This document shows, piece by piece, positions 24,529 through 37,005 of a stretch of DNA of 64,000 nucleotides. Source of the DNA: Dermatophagoides farinae. Taxonomy: Eukaryota > Arthropoda > Arachnida > Sarcoptiformes > Pyroglyphidae. The position numbers were made by a program, and so were the translations under genes. Location of the stretch: contig NC_134677.1 in assembly GCF_024713945.1 (NCBI RefSeq), forward strand, positions 6,885,001-6,949,000, given 5' to 3'. Position 1 is the first letter of the stretch. Each line of letters starts with the position of its first letter. The notes below the pieces were generated by a model. It searched no databases and had not been told where the DNA came from. It saw only the letters and a list, made by a program, of their open reading frames with translations.

Positions 24529-26083
24529 TCATTTCAAGATATCTTTCAATGCTTCCTCTACGGTCGGATGTTTTATATGAACACCCAATTCTTCCATACG
24601 TTTGCTAATGACTTTCTGTCCTCTGGTCATCATTACAGCTCTTTCGGAGCTGAATACAAATTCAATGATCTGTTCCGGAATGAACAGAAAACTTGGACGC
24701 CATAAAAGACGGGCAAATGTTTTGGTAAATTGATCATTAGTGACAATTTCTGGTGCAACTCCATTGATGACTCCAGCGAATTTATCATTTATTAATGCTT
24801 GTATGAATATGTTGCAAATATCTTCTATATGTATCCATGGCATATGTTGTGTACCGGAACCGATTTTAGATCCTAGGCCTAAAAAGAACAGTGGGTACAT
24901 TTGTTGAATGATGCCACCATTTTTGCCTAGTACAATGCCACTACGAACAATTACATTTCTAGTTTGATCGCCTTCAACTTTACTAGCTTTTTCCCAATCT
25001 GTACATAATTTTGAGAGGAAATCATGGTCGCCACCCGTAGAATATTCATCATAAATCTGATTGGGGTCAGGTCGATAATATCCGACACCAGAAATCGAAA
25101 CAAAAACTTTGGGTTTCTGATGACTATCGCATTGATTGATGACGTTCACCAACATTTGATTCGTATGTACACGACTGGCAATGACATTTTGCTTGAATCC
25201 TGGCGTCCACCTACGCGTTGGATCAAGTACATTCTGTCCAGCCACATTGATAACTGCGTCTGTCCTCTCTGGAATACCATTCTGATTCAAATCGTCCTAA
25301 GAGAAAAAAAATTAGAATTAAAAAAGACAACATTGACTGGTGACCATAGCAACTATAGACAGAGTCATTCTTTTATATAAAAAGCATTTTTATTAATTTT
25401 CAAGATGTATTCTTGGCAAAAAAATGGCCAATATGATTATGATGAATATAAATTAAATGATGAATTTCAAGTCGATTCAAATCAATCGATTCGAAGTCTG
25501 TACGTCGACGATGATGATGATGAATATTATCCAAATATTCCAGATGTCGAAGATTTACACAATCAAGAATTCATGAAACAAACAGCGATGGCACCCGCTT
25601 CATTAAGTTATCCTAAATTAAACACTATTGAATTGACACGAGCAAAATCGCCTAAAAATCAACAACAAACAATATTATCCTCAAAAGAGGATAAAGAATT
25701 ATCAACATTATTGGATTGTTTACTACCACGTGATCATGTAGAAGAGGACGATGCAACTTGGTCATGGGATTCATTAATGACCGAAATAATGAATAAAATG
25801 AAACATTCTTCAAAATTTAAAGTTTCAGAGAGAGTTGAAATTTCAAACAATGATTCGGATTTAGAATAACACTTACCCATGTTATACTATTAGGTCTTGG
25901 CATACGCGATATAAGACAGGTTTCGAATCCATCTTTTTGTAATTGTTTCGTAAGAACAGAACCAATAAAACCTGATCCACCAGCTATATGGATATATAAT
26001 ATTTAATGTCATGGTTATGAAATGTATTTTTGATTTGGCAATAAAATACCTATTAATACTTTTTTGATGTTTGCTCCGTTCAT
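24529..26083 (-). CDS. SDR39U1: SDR39U1-like atypical short-chain dehydrogenase
   Basis: Exons (leftward) 26050..26083, 25877..25983 and 24529..25296; 302 residues, close to human (about 290). N-terminal Rossmann NAD(P)-binding motif AGGSGFIGS, then SRMPRPNSITWDDL, AVINVAGQNVLDPTRRW, VSISGVGYYRPD, IVRSGIVLGKNGG, GSGTQHMPWIHIED, GVINGVAPE and the C-terminal DUF1731-type region RGQKVISKRMEELG. The substrate is not known for the family (bacterial relative YfcH). Its second intron is 580 nt, about ten times the local norm, because it houses IFT43 on the other strand. Confidence 0.92.
25405..25869 (+). CDS. IFT43: IFT43, intraflagellar transport complex A subunit (nested antisense gene)
   Basis: Intronless, 154 residues. 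Matches the family core: acidic N-terminus, IPDVEDLHNQEFMKQTAMAP (human IPDLEEVQEEDF..VAAP), then LSTLLDCLLPRDHVEEDDAT and WSWDSLMTEI (human [27 protein letters not shown]). IFT-A drives retrograde transport in cilia; in a mite only sensory neurons and possibly few other cells would need it. The whole reading frame lies inside SDR39U1 intron 2 on the opposite strand. It ends 7 nt before SDR39U1 exon 2, so its 3' UTR must overlap that exon in antisense unless polyadenylation is immediate. Confidence 0.82.
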   Translation: MYSWQKNGQYDYDEYKLNDEFQVDSNQSIRSLYVDDDDDEYYPNIPDVEDLHNQEFMKQTAMAPASLSYPKLNTIELTRAKSPKNQQQTILSSKEDKELSTLLDCLLPRDHVEEDDATWSWDSLMTEIMNKMKHSSKFKVSERVEISNNDSDLE

Positions 26084-26647
26084 TATTTATTTTTTTAGAA
26101 ATTAATTACATCAAAAAAAAATTTTTGTTTTCAAGTTCATTCGATGAATTTAAACAATGTTATCTTTTGGATCGCTCCATCTATTGATAATGAAAACAAT
26201 TTCTTTTTCTCTCGGCAACAAAAATAAAATTGGATATTTTATGCAAAAAAAATTTAGAACTGGTTTGTGTTTTCCCAAATTGATGATTAACTGATCATCG
26301 AATTGAGAATCTTCAATAGACATAATATTTATATATCCATTCATTCATAATAATGATAACATTGCTTAACCATCAAAATCATCGTTGCTTTTTTATGTCG
26401 ATTCATTGATTGATTAGTTTATTTTTCTTTTAGGTTTAATCACAAACATTCTTTTTTTTTGCCAATATATAAACAGCTTCAACACCCATCATCGATTATC
26501 CAATGTCAGTCATATCTTGATGTCGACGTTTGTTTAGCCATGATTAATCATTAACGATAGTGTCATCGCCCACAAATTGAGGAAATTCTATTCATTTATT
26601 TTTTTCATTCATCAATTACATCGACCTGTTGATCGAACAAATCAATC
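26084..26647. promoter_or_regulatory. Divergent upstream region SDR39U1/SLC12A9
   Basis: 564 bp between opposed start codons, AT-rich, with ATCATC-type repeats. An open frame on the minus strand (26150-26344) lacks any family signature. Promoters are inferred from position only. Confidence 0.5.
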
Positions 26648-29600
26648 ATGAGTGACCAACAACCTTCTACATTAATCAACGATTCCGTGGAAGAAATCTC
26701 ACGCGACGGAACTATCACATCGAGTGGACAATTTTTTGATTCATTTAAGCCTAGGTAATGATTTTATATAAGATTACAATGCATTAATCAAAGTAATTTC
26801 ATTAGATTCATGAATAGTTCAAATGACTTATCATCCAATTACGAACAACTAATTGAAAATGAAGAAGACAAATATCGAACACTTACAACTTTCTCTGGTG
26901 TTTTCGCACCAGTAGCATTGTCGATGTTTAGTGCCATTTTGTTCCTTCGTTTAGGTTTGTTGTCATTTTGAATGAAGGTTCACTAATTTATTTTTATCTT
27001 ATTATCAGGTTATATTCTTGGCAATTCCGGTCTTTATCTGACTGTTTTTCAGCTCATCTTATCCTATTCAATCTTATTCTTAACAGTTTTGTCTATCTGT
27101 TCAATTGCAACAAATGGTGCCATTCAAGGCGGAGGAGTTTATTGTATGTACATTCAATCAATTGTGTTGTATATTTTTTCTTCATATTCTTTCAATAATT
27201 TAGTTATGATAAGTAGAGCTTTAGGTCCAGAATTTGGTGGAGCCATCGGAACTTTATTCTTCACGGCCAATGTTTTTTCCAGTGCTTTGTATTTGATTGG
27301 CTGTGTAGAAGGTATTGTCAATAATTTTGGACCATCTGGTGGAATATCTTCATTTTTACCATCAAGTTATTGGTGGTCATTTCTATATGGATCATGCTTA
27401 AATTTTCTAAATGTTGTCATTTGTTTAATCGGAGCCTCTCTTTTCGCCAAGACATCTGTGTTAATTTTTGTCATACTTTTGGGTTGTGTCAGTTCAGTTT
27501 TGATCAGTCTCTCTACTCGTGGTCATTTATCATTTTTCGCTCCTCATGAAAACATAAATTTTCGAAATCAAACTCTCAATTTTACTGGATTCAATTTGGA
27601 TACTTTTTATGGAAATCTGAAACGTATGTTTTCGAAACAATTAATGTTGAATACAAAATCCTCATATATAAGATATAAATTGATAAAAATTTTTTAGCAA
27701 ATTTTACTGTTGATTACACAACTGATCATACAACATCATTTGCCGTTGTCTTTGGTGTTTTATTCAGCGGCGTTACTGGAATAATGGCAGGCGCTAATAT
27801 TTCCGGCGAACTAAAAGGTAATATTTTGATTATGTCCATTATAATTGGGTTGATCATTGATTTTTATCCATAATGCAGATCCGACCAAATCAATACCACG
27901 TGGAACAATTGGTGGTGTGATTTTTACATTTATGACATATCTCATTTTATTCATTTTCACCGCTTTTTCTTGTCCAAGAGAATTGTTGATCAATAACTAT
28001 ATTTATATGCAATCCATCGATTATGCCCCGGTATTGGTGGCCATTGGAATTTTTGCCGCCACATTTTCCGCTTCATTAAGCAATCTTATTGGTGCATCAC
28101 GAGTATTAGAAGCATTATCGAAAGACAAACTTTTTGGACCATTATTAAATCCGATCAATAAGTATTCGAAACCTGGCAATCCTATTTGTGCTGTGTTAAT
28201 CACCTGGTTCCTCATTCAATGCATCATTTTCATCAACAAATTGAATCTAATCGCACAAATTACATCTGTATTTTTTCTACTTTCATATTTTGCCACAAAT
28301 TTTGCATGTCTTAGCCTGACGCTTACCTCGGCGCCGAATTTCCGGCCAACATTCAAATATTTCAGTGGCAAAACTGCAGTTTTAGGCATCATCGGAACCT
28401 TAGTTATGATGTTTGTTATAAACACTGTTTATGCAACTATTACAATTTTTCTTTGTTTGATTCTTGTCATCATTCTGCATATTCGTTCACCACCTTTTCG
28501 TTGGGGCTCTATTACACAAGCACTCATCTTCCATCAGGTAAACGATTCGAAAATATTTTGATTATTATGATTAATTTATTTTTAAAACCTCAACCATAGG
28601 TCAGAAAGTATCTTTTAATTCTGGATAACAGAAAAGATCATGTCAAATATTGGCGTCCACATATTCTCCTTTTGGTTTCTAATCCAAGATCTTGCATTCC
28701 TTTGATTCGTTTCACAAATGATCTGAAAAAGAGTGGATTATTCATCATTGGAAATGTCAAATTGCAAAAGTTGGATGATTTTGATGTTGATCCAGTTATA
28801 AATGAATCACTTTTATGGCTTAAACTTCTCGACATGCTGTCAGTTAAGGCATTTTTCGAATTAACTTTGGCAAATTCAGTTCGAGAAGGATTTCATCATC
28901 TGGCCAGAATAACCGGTTTGGGAGCTATGAAGCCGAACACAATTTTTCTAGGATTTTATGATAATCAACCGCAAATAGACTTTCTACAGAATGATACTAA
29001 TTTTTTATTGATAAAAGCATCACTTACCGATAGTATCAACGATTTCCCACCACTACGGCCAAATGGACAGAAAAGTCAAACTGAAGAGTCATATGTGACT
29101 ATTCTATCAGAATCAATCTTCAAATTTAAGAAAAACGTTTGCATTGGTCGTCATTTTAATACATTCGACAGAGTTAGTATAATGTTGTTATATTGTATAT
29201 ATATGAACTTAATTCGCTAATTTTTTTCCGAAAATTTTAGGGCCAAATTCCTAATCTTAAAAACAAGATCATCGACATTTGGCCAGTGAATTTTTTCCAT
29301 CGAACTGGAGAATTGTCGGATAATTCATGGAAATTCATATTGCAGTTAGCTTGCATATTACAAATGGTACCCGGTTGGAAAAATTCCACTAGTCTTCGAT
29401 TGTTATTATCAGACAATTTTGAAAATACCATGCTATTGAAAAACCGATGGGAACGAAGATTGCGTATGTTGCGAATTGAATGTCAATTGGAGATTATCAA
29501 TTGGGAGGAGAATTCATTGGGCCCATATGAAATCGATTTCATAACCACGACCGACTGGGAGAAAGAGGATTATTTCCAGAAAATCAATTCATTCATTCGA

Positions 29601-29765
29601 TCTTATAGTGAACATTCGGATCTAGTTTTTCTTTATCTTCCTACTCCACCACGTAGTCGTGAAGGTTATAAAGAATATCTCAAATATCTCACTTTAATTA
29701 CTGAGAATCTTCCCCCAACAATCATGGCTAATGGTATTACTGAGGTTACATCCGACTCGTTGTGA
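26648..29765 (+). CDS. SLC12A9: SLC12A9-type cation-chloride cotransporter family protein
   Basis: Exons 26648..26754, 26806..26954, 27009..27143, 27204..27623, 27698..27817, 27879..28537, 28600..29172 and 29241..29765; 895 residues (human 914), all in phase. The membrane core begins [20 protein letters not shown] and has [33 protein letters not shown] and [15 protein letters not shown]. After about 12 membrane spans the cytosolic tail keeps [45 protein letters not shown] and [13 protein letters not shown]12A9 (CIP1) is not a typical K-Cl carrier; it is reported at lysosomal/endosomal membranes and in ammonium-chloride handling (family knowledge, not shown here). The start is the first ATG in frame. 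Confidence 0.95.
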
Positions 29766-29884
29766 TGATTTTGAAATTTTCGAATTATAATTAATTTAAT
29801 TTATGTAATTTAACAATTTTTAAAATTATGAAAAAAAACAACAATAATAATAATTTTTTAATAATTATGACTTTGCAGATTTAA

Positions 29885-31934
29885 TTATTCCTGTAAATGC
29901 GTTTCGAGCATTTTTTCAAAAGCCTGAAAAAAATTTAGTTTGTGAAAATTAATATTATAATATTCTGAGCAATCATATCAATTGGTACCTCGATTTCTGC
30001 TAATGTTTCGGCTCTTATCTCATTGTTTGGAATATGTTGACGTTTAGACACATTATACACAATATTCGATGGACGATTACTTGATTGGCTATCATTCAAT
30101 GATGCTAATGATGAATCCGAAATTGTTAACACTTCTGTATATGAATTTGAAGGTTTACGTTTGGATATCTCGATGAGTTTAGGTTTGGCTTTGTTCACTA
30201 CATTTGTATTGATGCTGAATTCACTTGTATTAGAATCTGTACTGTTTCTGAATTTATCCGACAAACTTTTATACTGTTTTTTGGCCATTGAATTATTATT
30301 ATTATATTATTATTATCCGAGTTTGAAGAGCCTAATAGTCCGGCAAATGATTTTTTTCTATTTTGTGGTTTTGTACTACCGCTTCTTTTTCGCATTTCAT
30401 TTTGCATATTTGATGCAGCACCTTCATTAGCTAATGCCCAGGTGATTTCATCAGTTGATTTTGCTCTTTTGGCCGTCGACCATCGGCCGCGAAATATTTT
30501 GTCATCGACTAAATTTCCAAGAATCCTAAGTGGACTTCGTCGAGCTTTAGTCACACTTATATTGAACACATCTTCATCGATCGAGTTTTTCTTTAAAACA
30601 TCAAATTTTCCGGATGGACTTAGAGTATAATCAAAAGTATTTGTAGTACTTGTCGGTGTTGTTGAGGTAGATTTCTGTTTCGAACTTTTGTTCGGAAATA
30701 TTACTGAAATTACAAAACGAAAAATCATAAACAAGTTCTTTTTGTCATATCAAATAAAGCGTTTACATGATGGAATAGATGAAGCAGCTTTCAACATGTG
30801 TGTCTTTCTTCGGAATCGAGGACTGGCTGCCGATTTTTTGTCTTCACTTTTTTTGGCCAAAAAATTTTCTGTTGTTTTACTTCGGGAAATTGTTTTCGGT
30901 GCATTCGAAACGGATGGCTGAAACACATCATCATTATATTCATTTAATTTATTCTCTTCCATCGTTAATATGGCATCGAATTCATTCATTCTATGTTGAA
31001 AATAAAAATAATGAATCAATTCATCGAATGACAACCAAGAAATTAATTACAGAATGGTCTCATCAGTTTCTCCCAGAACAGCATCATCATCATCATCATC
31101 ATCATCATCATTTCTTGCGTTGGAAATCTTGTTGTTATTACTATTTAATTTATATGAATGAATTTCACGATGATAAGATTTCATTTGACCATAGCCACCA
31201 TCGGTATTTGAAACCTAATTAAGCGAATCAAATCAAAAATCAGAAATGATAATCATTCCATACCTGTTCTTGCTTCAAAAGATTGGCATTACGCAATATT
31301 TCTTCGTGAGCTTTTGTCGTCGCACTGTCACAGGAATTATCCGTTTTATCATCCTCTTGGCTATCCTGATATCTGGTCTTAACTTTTCGTCTGGAATTCA
31401 TTCGTGAACGAAAATCATCCAAACTTTCATTGGGTTTCATCATTTCTTTGTCAAAATCTTCATCAAGATGAGTCGATTCGGACAAATCTTTTACTATATG
31501 AATGGAATATTCTTTAGTTGAATAGACAACACAACAAATACGGAAAATGAATTTACAATTACGTATACATTGATAACGGTTGTTTGCAGCCACACCAAAT
31601 GTGTATGAATCGGATGAACTTCGTGAAAATGATGAGGAAACATCTTCAGCGATTTCCATTTTAAAATCATCCGAACCACTTTCACTTGTCGTATCACTTG
31701 GTCGCCTTGTGAATGGAACGAACTATGTAATTCATAAAATTATTAGATTTTATCAATATAAAATAAAAAGAAAGCCATCAATCAAATTCTGTTTCGTGAA
31801 TGGAAATTCTTTGTTTACCAATTAAACAACACATACTAACTTACCTTTGTTGCCGACAAACTTTTACGTAGTTCTTCTTTATTCGATTGTTTTTCTGAAT
31901 ATTTTTGACATGGACTTCTTCTCATATAATTCAT
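29885..31934 (-). CDS. Unrecognised Ser/Lys-rich disordered protein
   Basis: Leftward exons 31845..31934, 31264..31722, 31051..31214, 30767..30990, 29989..30703 and 29885..29923 join in phase, apart from one missing base at the AAT repeat 30291-30317. I do not recognise the family. The product (about 560 residues) is mostly disordered: MNYMRRSPCQKYSEKQSNKE at the start, an Asp repeat from GAT triplets, MNEFDAILTMEENKLNEYND, and a likely conserved core SPLRILGNLVDDKIFRGRW followed by STDEITWALANEG. It ends AETLAEIEAFEKMLETHLQE, a short amphipathic helix. A 75-nt GT-AG segment (31494-31568) inside exon 2 has no stop and is divisible by three, so it may be intron or retained. There is no signal peptide or membrane span. 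Confidence 0.6.
30291..30317. repeat. Interrupted AAT/TTA microsatellite across a reading frame
   Basis: About eight ATT/TTA triplets with one unit short of a base. Upstream coding (GLLGSSNSDNNN) and downstream coding (NSMAKKQYKSLSDKF) are in different frames across it. The downstream frame is the one that meets the last exon in phase. Confidence 0.8.
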
Positions 31935-33170
31935 TTTTGGTTGTTATGTTTGAATCTTTTTTGCTATAAATGATGATGTTGATTTTATTCTGTCCAAAAA
32001 AAAACCGGATCACATAAGTATTAACAAAATTCAATGAATGAATTTTGAAAAAAACTGATTGAACGTTTGTTTTGATATTTGCATATTATTCAGAATACCA
32101 CCAACATCGCCATCATAATAATCATCATGAATGTAGAATGTGAAAAATTTCAAATTTTAATCCAACTAATCAACAAAAAGTGCTAACGATCCAAACAGCT
32201 AACATAGTAGTAGTCGAAATTTAATTTGTCGAAGAAAATCATCATTATCATCAAGATGAAATTCATTTGAAATGGAGTGAAGAATGATGGGAGGAGGAGA
32301 AAACAAAGAAGTTGTAAGTTGGTTTACTTTACTTTTACCGAGTTGATTAGTTTCATATCGAGGTTTAAAAATAGAACAGAATTCCTACGGTGAATAAAAA
32401 TTTTTCAAACGAATCATCATTCACATAGCCGTATAGCATCGGCATCCTACATTTCGCACCCATATTTTACCCAGGCTTTTTTAAAAATAAATAAAGCAAA
32501 AAAAGAAACGAAACACTGTTAGCTAAGGAGGTGTAAGCAATTTGAAATTTGATTCGACAACGACGTTGAATCTAATGAATTAGTAATATGAATGTTGCTG
32601 TTACATTGAAGCTTCATATTTTGGCCCAATTCCAACGACAACACACAACATAATATAATATATAATTCTTGAGAAAAAAAAATAAAATATTCAAAAAATC
32701 CAAAAAAAAAACTTTTATAATCAATAGATGGCGATCATATATTACTATTTTCATATATCGTCACATGACTATTGGCTCATCTTGCACACTATAATAGTGT
32801 CATTGTTGGTCGCGCGATCATTCCACTCATTTCATTCTCATACAAAAAAAAAAAAAAAAAAAAAAATTCTCCACTGTCAAATTCTGGGATTGTCCTCTCC
32901 CTATATTATTGTGTGTTTTGGGTATATATATTGACTTGGAATTGTGTCAATTCTCAATTCCTATAATATTATATCTTGTACTTAAAGTCGAGTTTATAAC
33001 ATTTTTATTGAAAGAAATGTAATTACAAATGTGAATTTATTTCCCATTATAAAATGTGGCTCTAAATTTCGATTGATCTGTGATTTTTCATCGTTTTTTT
33101 TTCTCTCACTGGCTGGTTGGATATATTGGTTATTTGAAATATTTCAATTCAATTCATTCGACGAAAAAAA
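31935..33170. other. Intergenic, head-to-head upstream region, 1.2 kb
   Basis: Lies between the divergent starts of the unrecognised gene and the TRIM-NHL gene. It has A-rich tracts, including an A22 run near 32844, and TATATA near 32925. No gene or RNA is seen. Confidence 0.55.
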
Positions 33171-36100
33171 ATGACGACTACAACAACCAGTGTTCAAAGT
33201 CCAATAAATAATAATAATAACGATAAAAGTCATTCGCCTTCATTGTCGAATCTATCACAGTAAGTATTCAATTATCATTTTTGAATAGATATCTGTCCAT
33301 ATACAAAAAAAATAAAACTTAGACAACATCAGGTATCATATGATTTTTTTTATAGCCCGGAAATATTGTTTCAAAAATAATGCTAAAACATTTACCTGTT
33401 CTTGATCTTCAAATTATTCAACAAAAAAAAACTTGAATGTCTAGCCATGGCTCTTTTTTTTCAATCTACCACCACCACCACCACCATCATCATCATTGCC
33501 ATTATAACCATTCATATCCATAAGGTTGATTTGTAAACCAAACGATCATTCCGTTTCTCTTTCGTTTTCTCTCACTCGAAAATATCCAAGAAGAGCTAAT
33601 TATGTTATTGAATTGAATGTATATAACATACAGAACACATTATTGTGTGTACGTCTTTGGCATTATACTACGCAATCACATTTGTTTACAATGGACCATT
33701 CTTAAAATGAAAAGCTAATGGTGATAATAATAATGATGATGATGATGATGATGATATATCCCGAAAAACATCATCAAGTTCACTATTATTGTCATTTGAA
33801 TCATATTGTACATGTGTGTGTTTATAAAACAGATAATTTAACAGAAACAATAGTTTCTGTTGATTCTTTTTTTTCACATGATAATAAAAAGTGATAAAAT
33901 TAAATAATAAAAAAAAACTTTTTTAAATTGATTGATATATATGGCAACTTTAAAATTTTTCGATACATTTCGTTATGCTTTGGAGTGCGTTCATTCATCT
34001 CTTAAATTATTTTTCTTTTGTTTGTGTTAATGGTTTTTTTTTCATATGTTTTTTTTCATTTGTTTAGGTCTGAATTGAGTAAATTGATGACAACATCAAC
34101 GTTGGTCGAAACTGTTTCAATAAATTATGAAGATTTTACTGAAGGATTTCTTACCTGTGGTACCTGCCTGTATACCTATGATGGTGATGAACATTCACCT
34201 AAATTATTACCATGTTCCCATACGATTTGTAAAATTTGTTTGGAGAAAATCTCATCCAATGCAACGTTACGTGATCCATCGGGAAATTTTCGTTGCCCAA
34301 TCTGTCGTGAATTGATTCAATTGCCTCGTGGTGGTGTAATGGCTTTTCCTCCATCATTTTTGGTGAATCAATTGTTAGATTTAGTTGCCAGTCAACGGCG
34401 TGAGGTTATCCCAAAATGTTCGAGTCATGTTACCCAAGAGCTTCTTTATTGTGAACCATGTGATCTCGTTTTTTGTAATCTATGCACTGGTGACAAACAT
34501 GATAATCAAAATGCAAATAGTCCTAGCCATGATAGTGATCATGCAATTGCCAATCAAGAACATACGGTAACTATTTTCAATTTAATTGTTTAATTCATTG
34601 TCATTTTGCTGTCATTATGTTTATCATTGCCAGGTGATACCCTTCTCGATTGCAATCAAACGAATGAGCGAAATTCTATTATATAAAGCGCAACAGTGTA
34701 TTAGCAAACTTGATGAATCATCTCGAAATGTCCTCAGCGAAATGCAAAAGCTTGATCAGAATACTGAATTGTCATTTGAAGATATTAATAGAACATTCCA
34801 AGAGGTAATCAATATTGTTGACAAGCGTCGACAAGAGCTATTGAATTGTGCCAAGAAAATTCGTGAGGATAAACGTAATGTGTTGCGAGAACAGCTCAAT
34901 AATATTGAATTGGAAAAATCGCGACTTGAAAAAGAATGTAATGAATTCAAATATCAAGTCGAAGTTCGTGATATAAGCAAAAAGATTAATGATCTGAAAG
35001 CAAAATTAAATTCCGTTAATACAATGCTAGATCCACGTGAAAATTGTTTTCTACGTTTTGAGCATTTACAAAATTCCACAAATAGTATTCAAGAATTGGT
35101 CAATAATTTTGGAAGTATTCGTACAAGTAACACTTTTCCATCATTGTGTGTTGCGACCGTTGGTAAATGTTCTATTCATCTTCGATCGTTTGCCAATGTG
35201 ACCACTTTTGATTACAATGGCCAACGGCAGAAATTTGGTGGTGATCCCATCCTGGTAACTTTGGTACATAATTCTCAGCAAACCATTCCCTGTAAACTTA
35301 ACGATAATCGTGATGGTACTTATGAGGTACAATTTGTACCTCCAAAACATGGCGATTTTTCAATGAAAATTACTATATTCGGTCGGCCAATCAAGACTTT
35401 TCCTCTAGAATTCACAGTTTCTGATCATATAAATCCACTATGTATATATGGCGGTAAAGGATTTGATCATCATCAATTCTCTCAACCGACTAGTCTAGCT
35501 ATTGATAATGAAACTGGTTATGTTTATGTGTTGGACACAGGAAATGGCCGAATAAAAAAATTACTGCAAAATCAATGTAACAATTCGCCATTTAGGCTCA
35601 TCTGTCACATGGAGGAAAAACATTTCGAAAATCGTGCTGCAACGGGCATAGCTTTTTGCGTTAATTCCCGGTCTTTACTAGTCACTAATTGGCGAACCAA
35701 AAATATTGTTAAAATTGATTGTGATGGAAGATTCATTGGAAAATTTGGTCATTCTGAATTGCTTGAACCTACATGCATAGCAGTGAATCCTAATTCTGGT
35801 CAGATATTGGTTGCCGATAATTCTTCCAATGCTATCTTTTTATTTCAAACGAATGGTGAATTTGTCAAAAAGATTACAACATGGGTGAATCCTAACACCA
35901 AAAAAACAGAATCACTAGGGGAAATTAATGGCCTTTGTTTTCATCCAGAAACCAATGATATTATTGTATCGTCGGAAAAATTATTAATTTATTCACATGA
36001 CGGTGAATTTATTAAGCCACTATGCAGTGATTCATCAAATGGCAAATCAAAAAATCGTTTCTATGGTGTGGCCGTTGATAAGGCAAACAATTTACTTGCT

Positions 36101-36286
36101 GCACGTGCAGATAAATCACGTAATATAATTCAAGTGATTGATTACGATAGTGGCCTTTTAAAATTCTCCATCGATAGCAATGATGCTAAATTAAAAAGAC
36201 CAAGTTGTTTAGCATTGACAAATGATGATCATGTAATCGTTGTGGATCTGGGCAATGATTGCATTAAAAAATATCGCTATTGTTAA
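33171..36286 (+). CDS. TRIM-NHL E3 ubiquitin ligase (RING, B-box, coiled coil, filamin repeat, NHL)
   Basis: Exons 33171..33259, 34068..34566 and 34634..36286 give 746 residues. RING at about 50-110: CGTCLYTYDGDEHSPKLLPC, CKICLEKI, CPICREL. B-box 2 at about 140-185: CSSHVTQELLYCEPCDLVFC, then CTGDKH. A long coiled coil follows (MSEILLYKAQ to LKAKLNSVNTML), then a filamin/ABP280 repeat (GGDPILVTLVHN, DGTYEVQFVPPKHGDFSM) and six NHL blades (QPTSLAIDNETGYVYVLDTG; NPNSGQILVADNSSNAI; VIVVDLGNDCIKKYRY). The architecture is that of TRIM2/TRIM3/TRIM71 and fly/worm NHL proteins. I cannot say which ortholog group. The 808-nt first intron is by far the longest of this gene and could carry control elements. 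Confidence 0.9.
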
Positions 36287-37005
36287 TATCTAATGACAAT
36301 TTGTCATTCATACTTTTTCTTTCTTTCTCCCCCTTTAAGTCTATCTAAAAAAAAAAGTTTTTTTTTGTTGTTTTGGACACTTTTTGATTTCATCTGACAA
36401 TTTTTAATTTGTGTACTTCATTCCATCATTTATGTCCGGATAAGACCAATATGCTTTTTTTCCTCTTGTTTTCAACTTAAATCCCTTAGTGTACTTAATC
36501 ACTCAAATCATTTACATTGAGTTGAATTTATTTAATTTTAATTTCTAATGCGCTAAGTGATTAATCAGCTAGAATTATTAATACTTATGATTATGATGAT
36601 ATGATGATTATGAAAAAAATATAATAAAACTTGTTTCTAAACTTGTGTGTTGAAATTGTTTTCAAATTTTTTTAATTTTGAAATTGAATCGCCAGATGGT
36701 GTTAATCGATTATGTTGACCGATTTTTTTTCGCATTAATTCAATACACACACACACACGTTCACAGTTGGTTGATTTGATGGTAAAAAAAAAAATACAAG
36801 TCACAAACGAGCGATTTCGTATATTTTCTTCCACTCTTCCGATGACGTTGACATTCAAATTTTTTTGTTTGTTTGTTTGTTTGTTAATTGAATGAATTGA
36901 GAATATTTTTGTTGTCGTGTCATTTGTGACCAAAGTGAAAATATATCCTGCATTCCAATTTGATTAGATTTGACATAATCCATTGTTTATCCATAATTTG
37001 CATCC
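36287..37005. other. Intergenic between TRIM-NHL and SEC62
   Basis: TRIM-NHL 3' UTR with AATAAAA near 36622, a CA repeat near 36743, a TTTG repeat near 36865, and the SEC62 promoter side. No gene is seen. Confidence 0.55.

Noticed and set aside
30291-30317. Explaining the frame break in the orphan gene by an extra intron
   Set aside because: Possible donors upstream (for example in the Ser-Gly-Ser-Thr region) are in the wrong phase with the acceptor before TATAAAAG.
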